Source of the DNA: Hyphomicrobiaceae bacterium
GTDB taxonomy: Bacteria; Pseudomonadota; Alphaproteobacteria; Rhizobiales; Hyphomicrobiaceae
DNA: 64,000 nt
Assembly: GCA_041397645.1 (NCBI GenBank)
Contig: JAWKWE010000007.1
Location: 1-64,000 of the forward strand
Direction: 5' to 3'
Positions within the stretch are counted from its first letter, which is position 1. Each line of letters begins with the position of its first letter. Below the pieces are notes generated by a model. That model ran no database searches. It was given only the letters and a program-made list of their open reading frames with translations, and had not been told where the DNA came from. A program made the translations under genes and the position numbers. This document shows, piece after piece, positions 35,722-45,577 of the stretch.

Positions 35722-36067
35722 CCCAATGCACCTATTCCAAAGCCATGGCGCTCGCACCGACGACAGTTGATGACTAATGCAAAACCGTACTTGCGTGCGC
35801 CCTTGCGGCGCTCCCAAGCCATCTAAGACGTTAACTTCAACGATACTCCTTTTTTATGGGCTATCACAGAGAGCGTAACTACTCAATTTGATCTGTGACC
35901 ACCCGACTCTGCCGATTCGGATGGAAACGCGATACCAAACTCTGCATACATCTGCTGCCGCCATCGCAATGATAGGCTGCTCCGATGGGCTTCGGCGTGT
36001 CATTGTCAACGAGATAGTCGACTTATTGTTTATAGCTCAGCATGTGTGGATATAAGAGGGATTGTTA
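35722..36067. other. Divergent intergenic region upstream of antiporter operon and patatin gene
   Basis: About 345 bases. It should contain the promoters for mnhE (minus) and the patatin gene (plus); an AT-rich stretch at 36020-36055 precedes the AGAGGG ribosome site of the latter. No conserved operator or RNA was identified. Confidence 0.45.
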
Positions 36068-37108
36068 ATGCCTATTGCTCGCGTTGAATCCTCTAGTGAA
36101 CCTCTTCTTGTTGATTTAGCTCTTCAGGGCGGTGGGTCACACGGCGCCTTTACATGGGGCGTACTCGATCGCCTGCTAGAAGAAGACGGCGTAAAATTGG
36201 AGGCCATTTCCGGCACCTCGGCCGGAGCGATGAATGCTGCCGTCCTTGCCCACGGATTGTTGGCCGGGGGTAAGGAGGGCGCCCGCACTGCGCTTCACGA
36301 CTTCTGGCGGCGGGTGGCTGATGCTGCCACGTTCAGCCCGTTTCAACGAAGTCCGCTCGACCGCATGCTGGGCAGATGGTCGCTCGACTATTCCCCCATG
36401 TACATTGCAACCGACCTCATGGCGCGTCTTGTCTCGCCCTATTTCTTCGGAGCAAGCGGAGCCAATCCGTTAAAGGACATATTGACCGAGCTCGTTGATT
36501 TCGATCGATTGGCCGCGGGCCGGATTAAGCTTTTTATCACCTGCACCAATGTTCGCACTGGGCGCGGCCGAGTATTCAGGAACCCCGAGATTACCGCTGA
36601 CGTACTGATCGCTTCCGCCTGCCTTCCGACGATGTTTCAGGCTGTGTACATCGACGGCGATCCGTATTGGGATGGAGGCTATTCCGGCAATCCAACCATC
36701 GCTCCTCTGGTTCGTGAGTGCGAGTCACATGACACCATTCTGGTTCAGATCAATCCAATTTTGCGCGAGGAAGCGCCGACTGAGGCCCATGAAATCAACA
36801 ATCGCCTTAATGAGGTTTCGTTCAACGCTCCGCTCATGAAGGAGCTCAAGATGATCGCCCTGCTGCGCAAAGTTGCAGACCAGGGTGATGGCGAGGGGTG
36901 GCAGTGGGCGCAAATGAGAATGCACCTCATTAAGAGCGACATGCTTGCTAGGCTTGGTGCATCATCGAAACTCAATGCCGAGTGGGAATTCCTGACGATG
37001 CTGAGAGATGAAGGGCGCCGCGCAGCAAGCGCCTTTATCGACGAGCACCGCGATGACGTTGGTGTGCGCTCCACATACGATATCGACAGTCTTTTGGAAG
37101 GAGCCTAA
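36068..37108 (+). CDS. Patatin-like phospholipase
   Basis: A 346-residue acyl hydrolase. The catalytic dyad is Ser51 in SGTSAGAMNA and Asp202 in WDGGYSGN; the oxyanion glycine run is LQGGGSHGAF (19-28). ATG 36068 has AGAGGG upstream; a TTG at 36062 is also in frame. No signal peptide is present, so it is cytoplasmic. The GntP-type transporter gene follows after three bases, with a GTG start. Patatins of this group are often beside 3-hydroxybutyrate dehydrogenase and GntP transporters, suggesting a link to polyhydroxybutyrate or lipid turnover; the dehydrogenase is absent here. Confidence 0.88.
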   Translation: MPIARVESSSEPLLVDLALQGGGSHGAFTWGVLDRLLEEDGVKLEAISGTSAGAMNAAVLAHGLLAGGKEGARTALHDFWRRVADAATFSPFQRSPLDRMLGRWSLDYSPMYIATDLMARLVSPYFFGASGANPLKDILTELVDFDRLAAGRIKLFITCTNVRTGRGRVFRNPEITADVLIASACLPTMFQAVYIDGDPYWDGGYSGNPTIAPLVRECESHDTILVQINPILREEAPTEAHEINNRLNEVSFNAPLMKELKMIALLRKVADQGDGEGWQWAQMRMHLIKSDMLARLGASSKLNAEWEFLTMLRDEGRRAASAFIDEHRDDVGVRSTYDIDSLLEGA

Positions 37109-37111
37109 GCA

Positions 37112-38578
37112 GTGGGTCTTCTTGGCATTTTTGTAGCTCTTACATTCCTGATGTTCTTTGCCTTTCGCGGTTGGACCATTTTATTGCTCGCACCCGCCGC
37201 CGCTTTGATCGCGGCAGCCTTCGCTGGCGAGCCTTTGCTGGCTCACTGGACGCAAACATTCATGATCGCGGCGTCGGGTTTTCTGGCGCAGTTCTTTCCG
37301 ATTTTCCTACTCGGAGCGTTGTTCGGAAAGCTGATGGATGACAGCGGATCCGTCACAACGATCGCTAACTTCATGACGGACAAGCTCGGCCCTAGTCGCG
37401 CCGTTCTAGCGGTGGTACTCGCGGGTGCTCTGGTTACGTACGGAGGCGTGAGCCTTTTCGTTGCTTTCTTCGTGCTCGCTCCGATGGGGTTAGCCTTATT
37501 CCAAGCCGGTAACATCCCGCGGCGCCTATTGCCTGCGGCGATTGCTCTTGGCACTTCGACCTTCACGATGTCTGCCTTGCCCGGCAGTCCGGCCATTCAA
37601 AATGCGATACCCATGCCATTCTTCGGAACGACGCCTTTTGCGGCGCCCGGGCTCGGCATCATCGCCGCTATAGTGATGTTTGGGTTTGGTATCTGGTGGC
37701 TAAACGTTGCGCAAGCCCGCGCGCAGAGAGCTAGCGAAGGCTTCGACAACTCTGTCGTGATGGAGCCTGTGACGTCGACCCTTCATGCTGCCGATGACCT
37801 CACGGTTCGAGAACTGGCATCGACCGCTCGGGAATTCGATCCGGCGGAGATTGACGCCGGCGCACGTGCTGCAAACGGTCCACCGATCGTCTTAGCCATG
37901 CTGCCACTGGCGGTAGTCATTAGCGCAAATTTCATTATGACCCAGTTTGTCCTTCCACGGATTGATGCGTCGTTTCTGGAGAAGGGACAGTGGGGCGGAA
38001 CAAGCCTCGCATCGGTAGGTGGAATCTGGTCCGTTTCGGTCGCGCTTTTTCTTGCTATCGTGGTTCTTGTGTTTCTCAATTACAAGCGTCTTCCCGCACT
38101 GCGCGATACGGTGGATGCAGGCGCCAATGCATCGGTCTTGCCTGTATTAAGCGTTGCCAGCCTTGTAGGTTTCGGCGCGGTAGTCGCCGCGCTTCCTGCA
38201 TTCGCAATGGTTCGTGATTGGGTTCTCGGGATCGGTGGCGGCCCTCTCGTTTCGCTCGCCATCGCAACCAATATTCTTGCTGCACTGACAGGATCGGCAT
38301 CGGGCGGCATGACCATCGCTCTTGATGCGTTAGGCCCGACCTTCATGCAAATCGCCCACAGCACGGGCTTGGACCCGTCCTTGATGCACAGGGTCGCGGT
38401 GATTTCATCGGGGACGCTCGATAGTCTTCCGCACAACGGCGCAGTTGTGACCATGCTATCGGTATGCGGCTGCACACATCGGGAGAGCTATCTCGACATA
38501 GTGATGGTTGCAGTTTTGGGCGCGACGCTGGCGCTAATCGCGGTTATCGTGCTGGGCGGTATGTTCGGATCATTCTGA
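37112..38578 (+). CDS. GntP-type organic anion transporter
   Basis: A 488-residue inner membrane transporter with about 12 helices. The early motif PIFLLGALFGKLMDDSGSV and the late segment TGSASGGMTIALDALGP are characteristic of the GntP/CitMHS-like superfamily. A hydrophilic loop separates the halves at about 195-250. It starts with GTG, with GGAAGGAG upstream inside the end of the patatin gene, so the pair is cotranscribed. Likely substrates are hydroxy acids such as 3-hydroxybutyrate or gluconate-like compounds; the choice is not determined by sequence. Confidence 0.82.
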   Translation: MGLLGIFVALTFLMFFAFRGWTILLLAPAAALIAAAFAGEPLLAHWTQTFMIAASGFLAQFFPIFLLGALFGKLMDDSGSVTTIANFMTDKLGPSRAVLAVVLAGALVTYGGVSLFVAFFVLAPMGLALFQAGNIPRRLLPAAIALGTSTFTMSALPGSPAIQNAIPMPFFGTTPFAAPGLGIIAAIVMFGFGIWWLNVAQARAQRASEGFDNSVVMEPVTSTLHAADDLTVRELASTAREFDPAEIDAGARAANGPPIVLAMLPLAVVISANFIMTQFVLPRIDASFLEKGQWGGTSLASVGGIWSVSVALFLAIVVLVFLNYKRLPALRDTVDAGANASVLPVLSVASLVGFGAVVAALPAFAMVRDWVLGIGGGPLVSLAIATNILAALTGSASGGMTIALDALGPTFMQIAHSTGLDPSLMHRVAVISSGTLDSLPHNGAVVTMLSVCGCTHRESYLDIVMVAVLGATLALIAVIVLGGMFGSF

Positions 38579-38595
38579 TAGAGAGGTGGTTGTTA

Positions 38596-40389
38596 GTGTC
38601 AGAGCGTAGTCCCGATCGCTTTGGCCTTGGACGCCCGCTAATCGATCCGAGTTGCGGCGACTCGGAAGATGATGCCTTGAGCACAAAGAAACGGAAGCTC
38701 AGTGCTCTTGCGGGAAGCCTGCTCGCTGAAATCAGTCTCACCAAATTCCTGACAGCGTGGATCTTACTTATCGGGCTGCCTAGCCTGTCGCTGGGCTTGG
38801 CGCCGATGGTGGCTTCTGCGTGGCTCGCAACCGTATCCAACAAAGTGGCGTCGTTGTCAGGCATCAGCTCCCTCGTGATGCTTATTGTAGTAGCTGCCAT
38901 TGGCCTCTTCGGCTTGCGACATTTAACGCGCTTGGTTGAAAGTACGTTCTGGGCACTTCACTCGCTTGCCGTTCAGCCTGTCTACGTGTTGATCCGGGAA
39001 GTCTTGGCGCAAGTCACGGAAGTGGAGGCTGGCGCGAGCGAAGAACAACGGGGCCGGCAGCGTGCGATGACGGCGGCCGCGGCAGGCATCATTACGTGTG
39101 TAATTGCCGCTTTTTTCGTTGCTTTCGTCTGGCCGTTTACCCGCTGGTCGGCAAGTTGGGCAGACTTGCGAACCCCACTGCAACTGGTGGCCCCTGCGCT
39201 GGCGAATGCCGTCGCAATTGTTAGTTCTTATCTCGCTGCGGCATCTCTCCTCTGGGGCATAAGCGATGCGGCTATGGACCAGCCGATGCCCTTTGCCGAC
39301 TTGGCAGATACCGGTCAATCATCGGGCGCCATTTCAAAACGGACAGCTGGTTTCCGTGTCGCTCATTTGTCGGACGTGCATGTCGTTGGCGAGCGGTATG
39401 GATTTCGGATTGAAAGTGGACGCGCCGGGCCACGCGGCAACGAGCGGCTGGATAGGCTCTTGGAAGTTCTGGCTAGCGTTCATAGCAAAGAGCCGATTGA
39501 CGTGGTTCTTCTCACCGGAGACATGACCGATGCCGGTCGTCTTTCGGAATGGGCGGAATTTCTGGAGCGACTTTCCGCCAATCCAATGCTTGCCGAACGG
39601 ACGCTAATCCTTCCCGGCAATCATGACGTCAATGTTGTAGATCGCTCCAACCCGGCCCGGCTAGAATTACCAACCAGTCCAGGAAAGCAGCTGCGCCAAA
39701 TGCGAACGCTGTCTGCCATGGTCAGTGTTCAAGGCGACCGCGCGCATGTTTTTGATCGCAACACAACGGACATCGGCCCGACGCTGGCAGAATGGATCGA
39801 ACCACATCGGCAAACGATCGCGCAGTTCTCCGACAGCGCCCGCCATTACAGTACCGGATTAGCGGATCTATGGATTGGAGCCTTTCCTCAGGTGATCGCG
39901 CCAAGCGAGCCCGATGGAATAGGCATCGTTATTCTGAATTCCAATGCGGTATCTAACTTCTCCTTCACAAACGCGCTCGGGCTTGTGCCCGCCGAAGACG
40001 TGTCAGCACTTCGCTGCATCGTATCCAAATTTCCTCGTGCTGGCTGGATCGTCGCGATGCATCACCACTTGATTGAATACCCAATGCCGGTCAGCGAGAT
40101 CTCTGAACGCGTTGGCACAGCGCTGATCAACGGCACTTGGTTTGTGCGCCAATTGAAGCCTTTGGCGGATAGGATCGTAGTCATGCATGGTCATCGACAT
40201 AAGGACTGGATGGGACGCGTAGGAAAGCTCAAAATTATCTCAGCGCCGTCGCCGGTAATGGGCGTGCTAGATGCCGATCCGACCTACTTCTATATTCATT
40301 CGATAAAAACGCCGATGAACGCAGAGCTCCATCTCGCGCCTGCTCAAAAAGTCATAATCAAGGGGGCATCTGCGACCGAAGCGGCCTAG
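38596..40389 (+). CDS. Membrane-anchored metallophosphoesterase
   Basis: A 597-residue protein with four hydrophobic helices in its first 230 residues (about 50-80, 90-107, 155-180 and 200-225) and a C-terminal calcineurin-like phosphoesterase domain. All five metal motifs are seen: HLSDVHVV, LTGDMTDAG, PGNHDVN, AMHHHL and HGHRHKD. The catalytic domain is predicted on the cytoplasmic side. The GTG start follows GAGAGG and lies 17 bases after the transporter gene. Proteins of this layout are usually left unnamed; phospholipid or nucleotide substrates are both plausible. Confidence 0.82.
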   Translation: MSERSPDRFGLGRPLIDPSCGDSEDDALSTKKRKLSALAGSLLAEISLTKFLTAWILLIGLPSLSLGLAPMVASAWLATVSNKVASLSGISSLVMLIVVAAIGLFGLRHLTRLVESTFWALHSLAVQPVYVLIREVLAQVTEVEAGASEEQRGRQRAMTAAAAGIITCVIAAFFVAFVWPFTRWSASWADLRTPLQLVAPALANAVAIVSSYLAAASLLWGISDAAMDQPMPFADLADTGQSSGAISKRTAGFRVAHLSDVHVVGERYGFRIESGRAGPRGNERLDRLLEVLASVHSKEPIDVVLLTGDMTDAGRLSEWAEFLERLSANPMLAERTLILPGNHDVNVVDRSNPARLELPTSPGKQLRQMRTLSAMVSVQGDRAHVFDRNTTDIGPTLAEWIEPHRQTIAQFSDSARHYSTGLADLWIGAFPQVIAPSEPDGIGIVILNSNAVSNFSFTNALGLVPAEDVSALRCIVSKFPRAGWIVAMHHHLIEYPMPVSEISERVGTALINGTWFVRQLKPLADRIVVMHGHRHKDWMGRVGKLKIISAPSPVMGVLDADPTYFYIHSIKTPMNAELHLAPAQKVIIKGASATEAA

Positions 40390-40535
40390 AAGCCGTTGGA
40401 TCTGCGCCAACCGAGGTTAGGCTCGGCGCACTTCGAGGGCCGGGCATACTATCGTTGGTCTGCACGACCCAATCAAAGATCATATAATCTCGCTGCCGGC
40501 AACGACCGGCTACCGGCTCACTCAAGGAGGCGACG

Positions 40536-41120
40536 ATGGCAGGCAAGAAGATCCTGATGCTGTGCGGCGATTTTGTCGAGGACTATGAAACCATGGTGCC
40601 GTTCCAGACCCTGCTGACTGTGGGTCACACGGTGCACACGGTATGTCCCGACAAGAAGACGGGCGAGACTGTCGCCACCGCCATCCACGATTTCGAGGGC
40701 AACCAGACTTACACGGAGAAGCGCGGTCACAACTTCACGCTCAATGCCACGTTCGCGGATGTGCGCGGCGCCGACTATGACGCGCTCGTGATCCCAGGCG
40801 GCCGGGCGCCAGAGTACCTACGCCTCAATCCTGCTGTGATCGCCCTTGTTCAACACTTCATGGAGAGCGGCAAACCGGTGGCTGCCATTTGCCATGGCGC
40901 ACAGATCCTCGCGGCGGCTTCCGTGCTCAAGGGCCGCCGCTGCTCAGCCTATCCTGCGTGCCGCCCAGAGGTCGAATTGGCGGGCGGCGAGTACGCCGAT
41001 ATAGCAATCGATGCCGCGGTTACCGACAACAACCTCGTGACGGCGCCAGCTTGGCCTGCGCATCCAGCCTGGATGGCACAATTTCTGAAGGTTCTCGGCA
41101 CACGCATCGAGCACGCTTAA
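40536..41120 (+). CDS. DJ-1/PfpI family protein
   Basis: A 194-residue cytoplasmic protein of the class I glutamine amidotransferase-like fold. The nucleophile elbow is AAICHGAQ with Cys119-His120, and Glu15 (GDFVEDYE) is in the position that polarises this Cys in PfpI. IPGGRAPEYLR is another signature. GGAGG precedes the ATG. Members act as proteases, glyoxalases or redox chaperones; no partner gene clarifies its role here. Confidence 0.87.
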   Translation: MAGKKILMLCGDFVEDYETMVPFQTLLTVGHTVHTVCPDKKTGETVATAIHDFEGNQTYTEKRGHNFTLNATFADVRGADYDALVIPGGRAPEYLRLNPAVIALVQHFMESGKPVAAICHGAQILAAASVLKGRRCSAYPACRPEVELAGGEYADIAIDAAVTDNNLVTAPAWPAHPAWMAQFLKVLGTRIEHA

Positions 41121-41190
41121 CCGGTCGACCGCGCGGTCTCGACTGTTTCTCAGGTGGGCGAACAAAATCTCGGCGTAGAGGCGCGGCGGT

Positions 41191-42099
41191 TCAGAAGCGA
41201 AGTGTCGCGCCCATGACCGGGCCCTGCATCAGCACGTCGAAATCATACCGGTTTGTACCCGAACCTTGCGAGTAATCGACCGATAGCGCGCGATAGCCGA
41301 CATAGCCGTCAAGCGTATAGCGGTCGGTCGCGCACAGCTGGAAATCATACGTACCGATAACCTGCCAGGTGAACTTGCTACCCGCGTCGAACCCGCCGAT
41401 ATCTCCGCGCAGCGTCAGTCGTTGACCGGGCGCGAGGTCTTGACGTAGTCGTGCGCCGATGAAGGGGTCAACCCAATCGACAGAACCAGACTTTGCATAG
41501 GCGCGACTGCCACTGACGGTAAGCCCAGCAATATCGATGGTCGTCGCGAGATCGGCAGAGATGCTCGTGTCCTGGTGCCAATAGCGTCCACCCGCCAACA
41601 CGTCGACGGCGCTGGCGCCCAGCCCGGGGCTATTGCCAGACCAGATCTCGTAGGCGCCGCCAAGTTCTATGATGGCCTGCTCATAGTCAGCCTTGACGTT
41701 TAATCCCAACGCTGCTCCGCCGACCTGACGAGAAAAACCCGCCGCCCCTGACAGCTGCGCATAGACGATGTCGTTGAACAGGGTGAGGCGACCGTTGCGC
41801 GCCTCTGCATAGCTGAACCAAGCCGGAATGCCCGACCAATCCAATGCGTCGAGAACCTGATTGGGTGCTACGTCGACACTTACCGTACGGCCCTTGACCG
41901 TCAGGTCGCCCGACATCCAAGTCAGCCATCCGTAGGTCGTGAAGCTGAAAGCCCACGGACTTGCCTGAGCCATCGGCTCAACGGGCGCTGGCTCAGGCCC
42001 GCCTCCAAGATCCGCACTCGCTGCTGGACCGTAGATCCCGAATGAGCCAAGCAGGAAAGCTGCCGCAGCCCAACCAAACCATTTGCTGCACTTCACCAT
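41191..42099 (-). CDS. Outer membrane beta-barrel protein
   Basis: A 302-residue protein with a signal peptide (WAAAAFLLGSFGIYGPAASA), a short proline-rich linker (GGGPEPAPVEPMAQ) and a run of alternating amphipathic beta strands ending in the aromatic terminal residue Phe (GATLRF), a standard signal for barrel insertion. The frame is open upstream to 42351 but ATG 42099 places the signal peptide correctly. The annotation as an unnamed OmpW/Omp25-like barrel is based on these features; no specific transport role can be given. Confidence 0.72.
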   Translation of the reverse strand: MVKCSKWFGWAAAAFLLGSFGIYGPAASADLGGGPEPAPVEPMAQASPWAFSFTTYGWLTWMSGDLTVKGRTVSVDVAPNQVLDALDWSGIPAWFSYAEARNGRLTLFNDIVYAQLSGAAGFSRQVGGAALGLNVKADYEQAIIELGGAYEIWSGNSPGLGASAVDVLAGGRYWHQDTSISADLATTIDIAGLTVSGSRAYAKSGSVDWVDPFIGARLRQDLAPGQRLTLRGDIGGFDAGSKFTWQVIGTYDFQLCATDRYTLDGYVGYRALSVDYSQGSGTNRYDFDVLMQGPVMGATLRF

Positions 42100-42217
42100 T
42101 GCCCGGCATCCCCCAGTCCGCGTGCATGAAATTTCGCAACTCATAATACGCGAAACTTGGGAAAGGGTCCGTTGCTGCGCGGGCACAGCAACGGAAATTA
42201 GGTCTCCAAACCTCCAA

Positions 42218-42883
42218 TTAATAACAGGGAGGAAACGGGTAATAGCCGCATCGGCGATCGTAATAATAGGGAGCAGCGGCAGCTGCCGCCCCAACGGCCG
42301 CGCCTCGATACCAAGCCGCCCTATAGGCGGTCCGGCGCGCCGCACCGGCAAATGAGAACGGCGTCAACGGACGGCCAATAATGTCGATGAAGATCGATGC
42401 AGGACCGTCGGCACCCATCAAATCACCTTCCAGCACCGAGACCTCGAAGGTCAGCTTATCGCCGTCCAGCTTCGGTGACTTCATGACGATCACTGCGTCG
42501 CGGATCTTGGTGCCATCCTTGCTGAAAACCGAAATGGTGGCGTTGGGCGGATCCTGCGCGAAGCTATCTTTTCCTTCCGTCGGAGACCATTCCTGAAGCA
42601 GCTCGGTCGTCATCGCATGACCGGCTGCGCGGACCGGGCGATCGGCGAATACGATTGAGTTCTTCGCGACGCCGGTCAGCGTCAGCGTGTTGCCATCCAG
42701 ACTCGCGCCGGCCGCATTCATGACTATCAGTGAAGGAACGATTTCAGGTTTTGCCTCGCCGATTTTTTTCTGGAGCGGCACGTGCTCGGGCGTGGTCGAC
42801 GCACTTTGAGCGGATGCGCCCGAGGGGAGGAAATTTAATCCGAGAGAAATGATTGCCGCTGCCAGAGGAAAAAGGCGTGTCAT
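42218..42883 (-). CDS. Secreted hypothetical protein with Tyr/Pro-rich tail
   Basis: A 221-residue protein with signal peptide (LFPLAAAIISLGLNFLPSGASA). The central domain is beta-rich (LDGNTLTLTGVAKNSIVFADR) and contains GHAMTTELLQEWSPTEGKDS; near the end is a small Ala-rich stretch and a tail (PYYYDRRCGYYPFPPCY). GGAG precedes ATG 42883. It lies 67 bases downstream of the large sulfatase gene in the same direction, so the two are probably cotranscribed; similar pairs of sulfatase and this kind of secreted protein suggest an accessory role. No catalytic residue was recognised. Confidence 0.7.
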   Translation of the reverse strand: MTRLFPLAAAIISLGLNFLPSGASAQSASTTPEHVPLQKKIGEAKPEIVPSLIVMNAAGASLDGNTLTLTGVAKNSIVFADRPVRAAGHAMTTELLQEWSPTEGKDSFAQDPPNATISVFSKDGTKIRDAVIVMKSPKLDGDKLTFEVSVLEGDLMGADGPASIFIDIIGRPLTPFSFAGAARRTAYRAAWYRGAAVGAAAAAAPYYYDRRCGYYPFPPCY

Positions 42884-42950
42884 ACTCAAACTCCATAATT
42901 ACTTAGAAAAGAAATTGGCTGATGGGCAAAGACCATCAGCCTGCTCGTTC

Positions 42951-45464
42951 CTACTCACGCATTTTGTTTTCTATCTGCGCGTCGCTCATGTTCTTGATGT
43001 CTTCGGGCGACAGTTGCGGCCGGTCCACCTTGATCGTGAGCTTATTGAGTTTAGACGTCAGCGCGAATGGCGGCTTGTAATCAGCATCATTGACACCGGT
43101 CAGGGTATCGGAGCCGATGTCGAAGCTCTCGTCCCACTGAAGGATCATTGGGAGAGTTTTTTCCATCGTCTCGGTGGCAACAACGTTTCCGTCAACCTTG
43201 AGGGTACCAACTCCACCGCGACCAACGCCGGAGAAATTGTTGTAGGCAAGCGTTCCCGCACCTTTACCGTCGTACTTAAAATCGAACTCGACGCTGTGAG
43301 GGCCAGGCTTGAGCGCCTCAGATCCTTCCCACTTGATGCGCTTGAGGTCGACCAAGTTCCACAGAAACACCGGCTTACCGTTCAACACATAGAATCCGTA
43401 GCCGCCGAAGCGGCCACCCGAAGTCAGGATCATGCCGTCACCACCGCCCTCTGGGACGTCGATATCGGCTGTGATCGTATAGGAGGCGTTGAGCAGCATT
43501 GGCGAGTCGCCCTGGGGTAGACCGACCATCGGCCGCGTGTAGACGAATTCCGTTCGCCCAGAGGTGATGTTCGGCCGGGGCGCAACGATGCGTGCCGCCA
43601 CCGAGGCGTCCAATGGGAAGACCTGGTACTTCTTAGCCTCTGCGACGAACTTCTTACGCATCTCCGCAACTTTGTCAGGATGTGCTGCAGCAATGTCGTC
43701 GGACTGGCTGAAGTCCTTAGTCAGGTCGTAGAGCTGGAACACTTGGTTGTTCAGCGGATCGGTATTGGCAGGGCCGAAGGCCTCCCAAGGTGCACGATTG
43801 ACTTTGGTGCTCAAGAGCCAGCCGTCATCGTAAAGCGCCCATTGGCCCATCATCTCGAAATACTGAGTCTTGTGGCGCGAGGCTACTTTCGCGTTCTTCT
43901 CATCGAAGGTGTAGAGGAAGCTCGTTCCTTCGATCGGCGCTTGCTTGATTCCATCCACGACCTCGGGTGCGCGAATACCAGCAGCCTCGAGGATGGTGGG
44001 TACGACATCGATGACATGGATGAATTGCTCACGCAGCTCTCCCTTGTTCTTGATGCGCGCAGGCCAAGACACGACCATGTTCTGATTAATGCCGCCTAGT
44101 CTGGATGCATTCTGTTTGAACCAATCGAACGGCGTGTCGAAGGCCCATGACCAGCCGGCCGACATGTGATTATAAGTCTGCTCGGTACCCCAGACATCGT
44201 AGAATTTCATCTGTATGTCAGCAGGAAGCTTGTTGATCCCATTGAAGAAGGCAACTTCGTTCGGTGTGCCCAGTGGGCCACCTTCGGCACTCGTGCCGTT
44301 GTCACCATTGATGTAGATGATGAGCGTGTTATCGAGCTTGCCGAGATCCTCGAATGCCTTGATCACGCGCCCGATCTCATGATCGTTGTAGGCGGCATAT
44401 GCGGCGAAGACCTCCACTTGGCGGATGAAGAGCTTCTTTTCGACGTCGCTGAGTTTATCCCACGGCTGGAGGACGTCATTTGGCCAAGGCGTTAGCTTCG
44501 CATCTTTGGCGACGACGCCAAGCCGCTTCTGGTTCTCAAAAATGCGCTCGCGCAGCTTGTTGTAGCCGTCGTCGAAAAGGTGCATTTCGTGAATCTTGTC
44601 CACCCATTCCTTGGTAGGATGATGTGGTGCGTGCGTGGCCCCAGGCGCATATTTGATGAAGATCGGCTTGTCGGGCTGGGTCTGGTGGATACGTGTCACA
44701 TATTCGATAGCGTCGTCAGCCATCCCCGTAATGAGGTTCCAGCCTGGCTTGCCCTCGAAGGGATAGATCTGCGTCGTATTGCGGAAGAGGTTTGGCTGCC
44801 ACTGATTGGCATCGCCGCCGACGAATCCGTAAAAGTATTCGAAGCCCATACCGGTGGGCCACTGGTCGAACGGTCCGACCTGGCTAGCCGCGAAGGCCGG
44901 CGTATTGTGATCCTTGCCGAACCAGGCGGTCGCGTAGCCATTGTCGAGCAGGATTCGACCAATCGTGGCTTTATCTTCGCTAATAATGCTGTTGTAGCCG
45001 GGGAAGCCGGTCGACTGCTCCGAAATTACGCCAAAACCAACCGAGTGATGATTACGCCCGGTGATGAGCGCTGCGCGGGTCGGTGAGCACAGGGCCGTCG
45101 AAAATACTCGATTGAAGCGCAAGCCTTCCTGAGCCAGTTGGTCCATCGTGGGTGTCGGGATCACACCGCCGAACGTGCTGGGAACTCCGAAGCCGGCGTC
45201 GTCGGTGATAATGAGAAGCACATTCGGCGCACCTTTTGGTGGTACGATACGCGGCGCCCACCATGGCGTTGATTGCAGGGCGTCGTTCTTGATTACACCG
45301 CCGAATTCCGGGTCGGGGGCGGGCAGCTGTTTTCCATCGATGCTAGTTGTGGCGCTCGGCGAACCTAGCGTGCCGGTAACTTCCTGCGCACGTGCGGTGT
45401 CGGGCAACGTAACAGCAAGAAGCGAAAATCCCAGGACAAACGCAACTGCGGTCTTAATTTCCAT
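42951..45464 (-). CDS. Large periplasmic type I sulfatase
   Basis: An 837-residue sulfatase. The signal peptide (AVAFVLGFSLLAVTLPDTARA) is followed by a linker, the metal site LIITDDAGFG (about 85-94) and the formylglycine signature LCSPTRAALITGR with the modifiable Cys126, the canonical C-x-P-x-R. The second metal region is INGDNGTSAEG. The C-terminal 230 residues (from about 610) are beta-rich and resemble a jelly-roll or LamG-like module, making it longer than the 533-residue sulfatase at 4.3-5.9 kb. ATG 45464 is chosen with GAGG eight bases upstream. It is divergent from the AraC regulator, its likely controller. Confidence 0.9.
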   Translation of the reverse strand: MEIKTAVAFVLGFSLLAVTLPDTARAQEVTGTLGSPSATTSIDGKQLPAPDPEFGGVIKNDALQSTPWWAPRIVPPKGAPNVLLIITDDAGFGVPSTFGGVIPTPTMDQLAQEGLRFNRVFSTALCSPTRAALITGRNHHSVGFGVISEQSTGFPGYNSIISEDKATIGRILLDNGYATAWFGKDHNTPAFAASQVGPFDQWPTGMGFEYFYGFVGGDANQWQPNLFRNTTQIYPFEGKPGWNLITGMADDAIEYVTRIHQTQPDKPIFIKYAPGATHAPHHPTKEWVDKIHEMHLFDDGYNKLRERIFENQKRLGVVAKDAKLTPWPNDVLQPWDKLSDVEKKLFIRQVEVFAAYAAYNDHEIGRVIKAFEDLGKLDNTLIIYINGDNGTSAEGGPLGTPNEVAFFNGINKLPADIQMKFYDVWGTEQTYNHMSAGWSWAFDTPFDWFKQNASRLGGINQNMVVSWPARIKNKGELREQFIHVIDVVPTILEAAGIRAPEVVDGIKQAPIEGTSFLYTFDEKNAKVASRHKTQYFEMMGQWALYDDGWLLSTKVNRAPWEAFGPANTDPLNNQVFQLYDLTKDFSQSDDIAAAHPDKVAEMRKKFVAEAKKYQVFPLDASVAARIVAPRPNITSGRTEFVYTRPMVGLPQGDSPMLLNASYTITADIDVPEGGGDGMILTSGGRFGGYGFYVLNGKPVFLWNLVDLKRIKWEGSEALKPGPHSVEFDFKYDGKGAGTLAYNNFSGVGRGGVGTLKVDGNVVATETMEKTLPMILQWDESFDIGSDTLTGVNDADYKPPFALTSKLNKLTIKVDRPQLSPEDIKNMSDAQIENKMRE

Positions 45465-45577
45465 GACAACAACCTCACACAAGAATTCCAACCCAAAAAA
45501 TTGCTTGCAAACTACCATGTATCTGTGTCGAGTACTCTTGCAGATCCGGACAGATTACGCAGGCCATGTCACACTAT

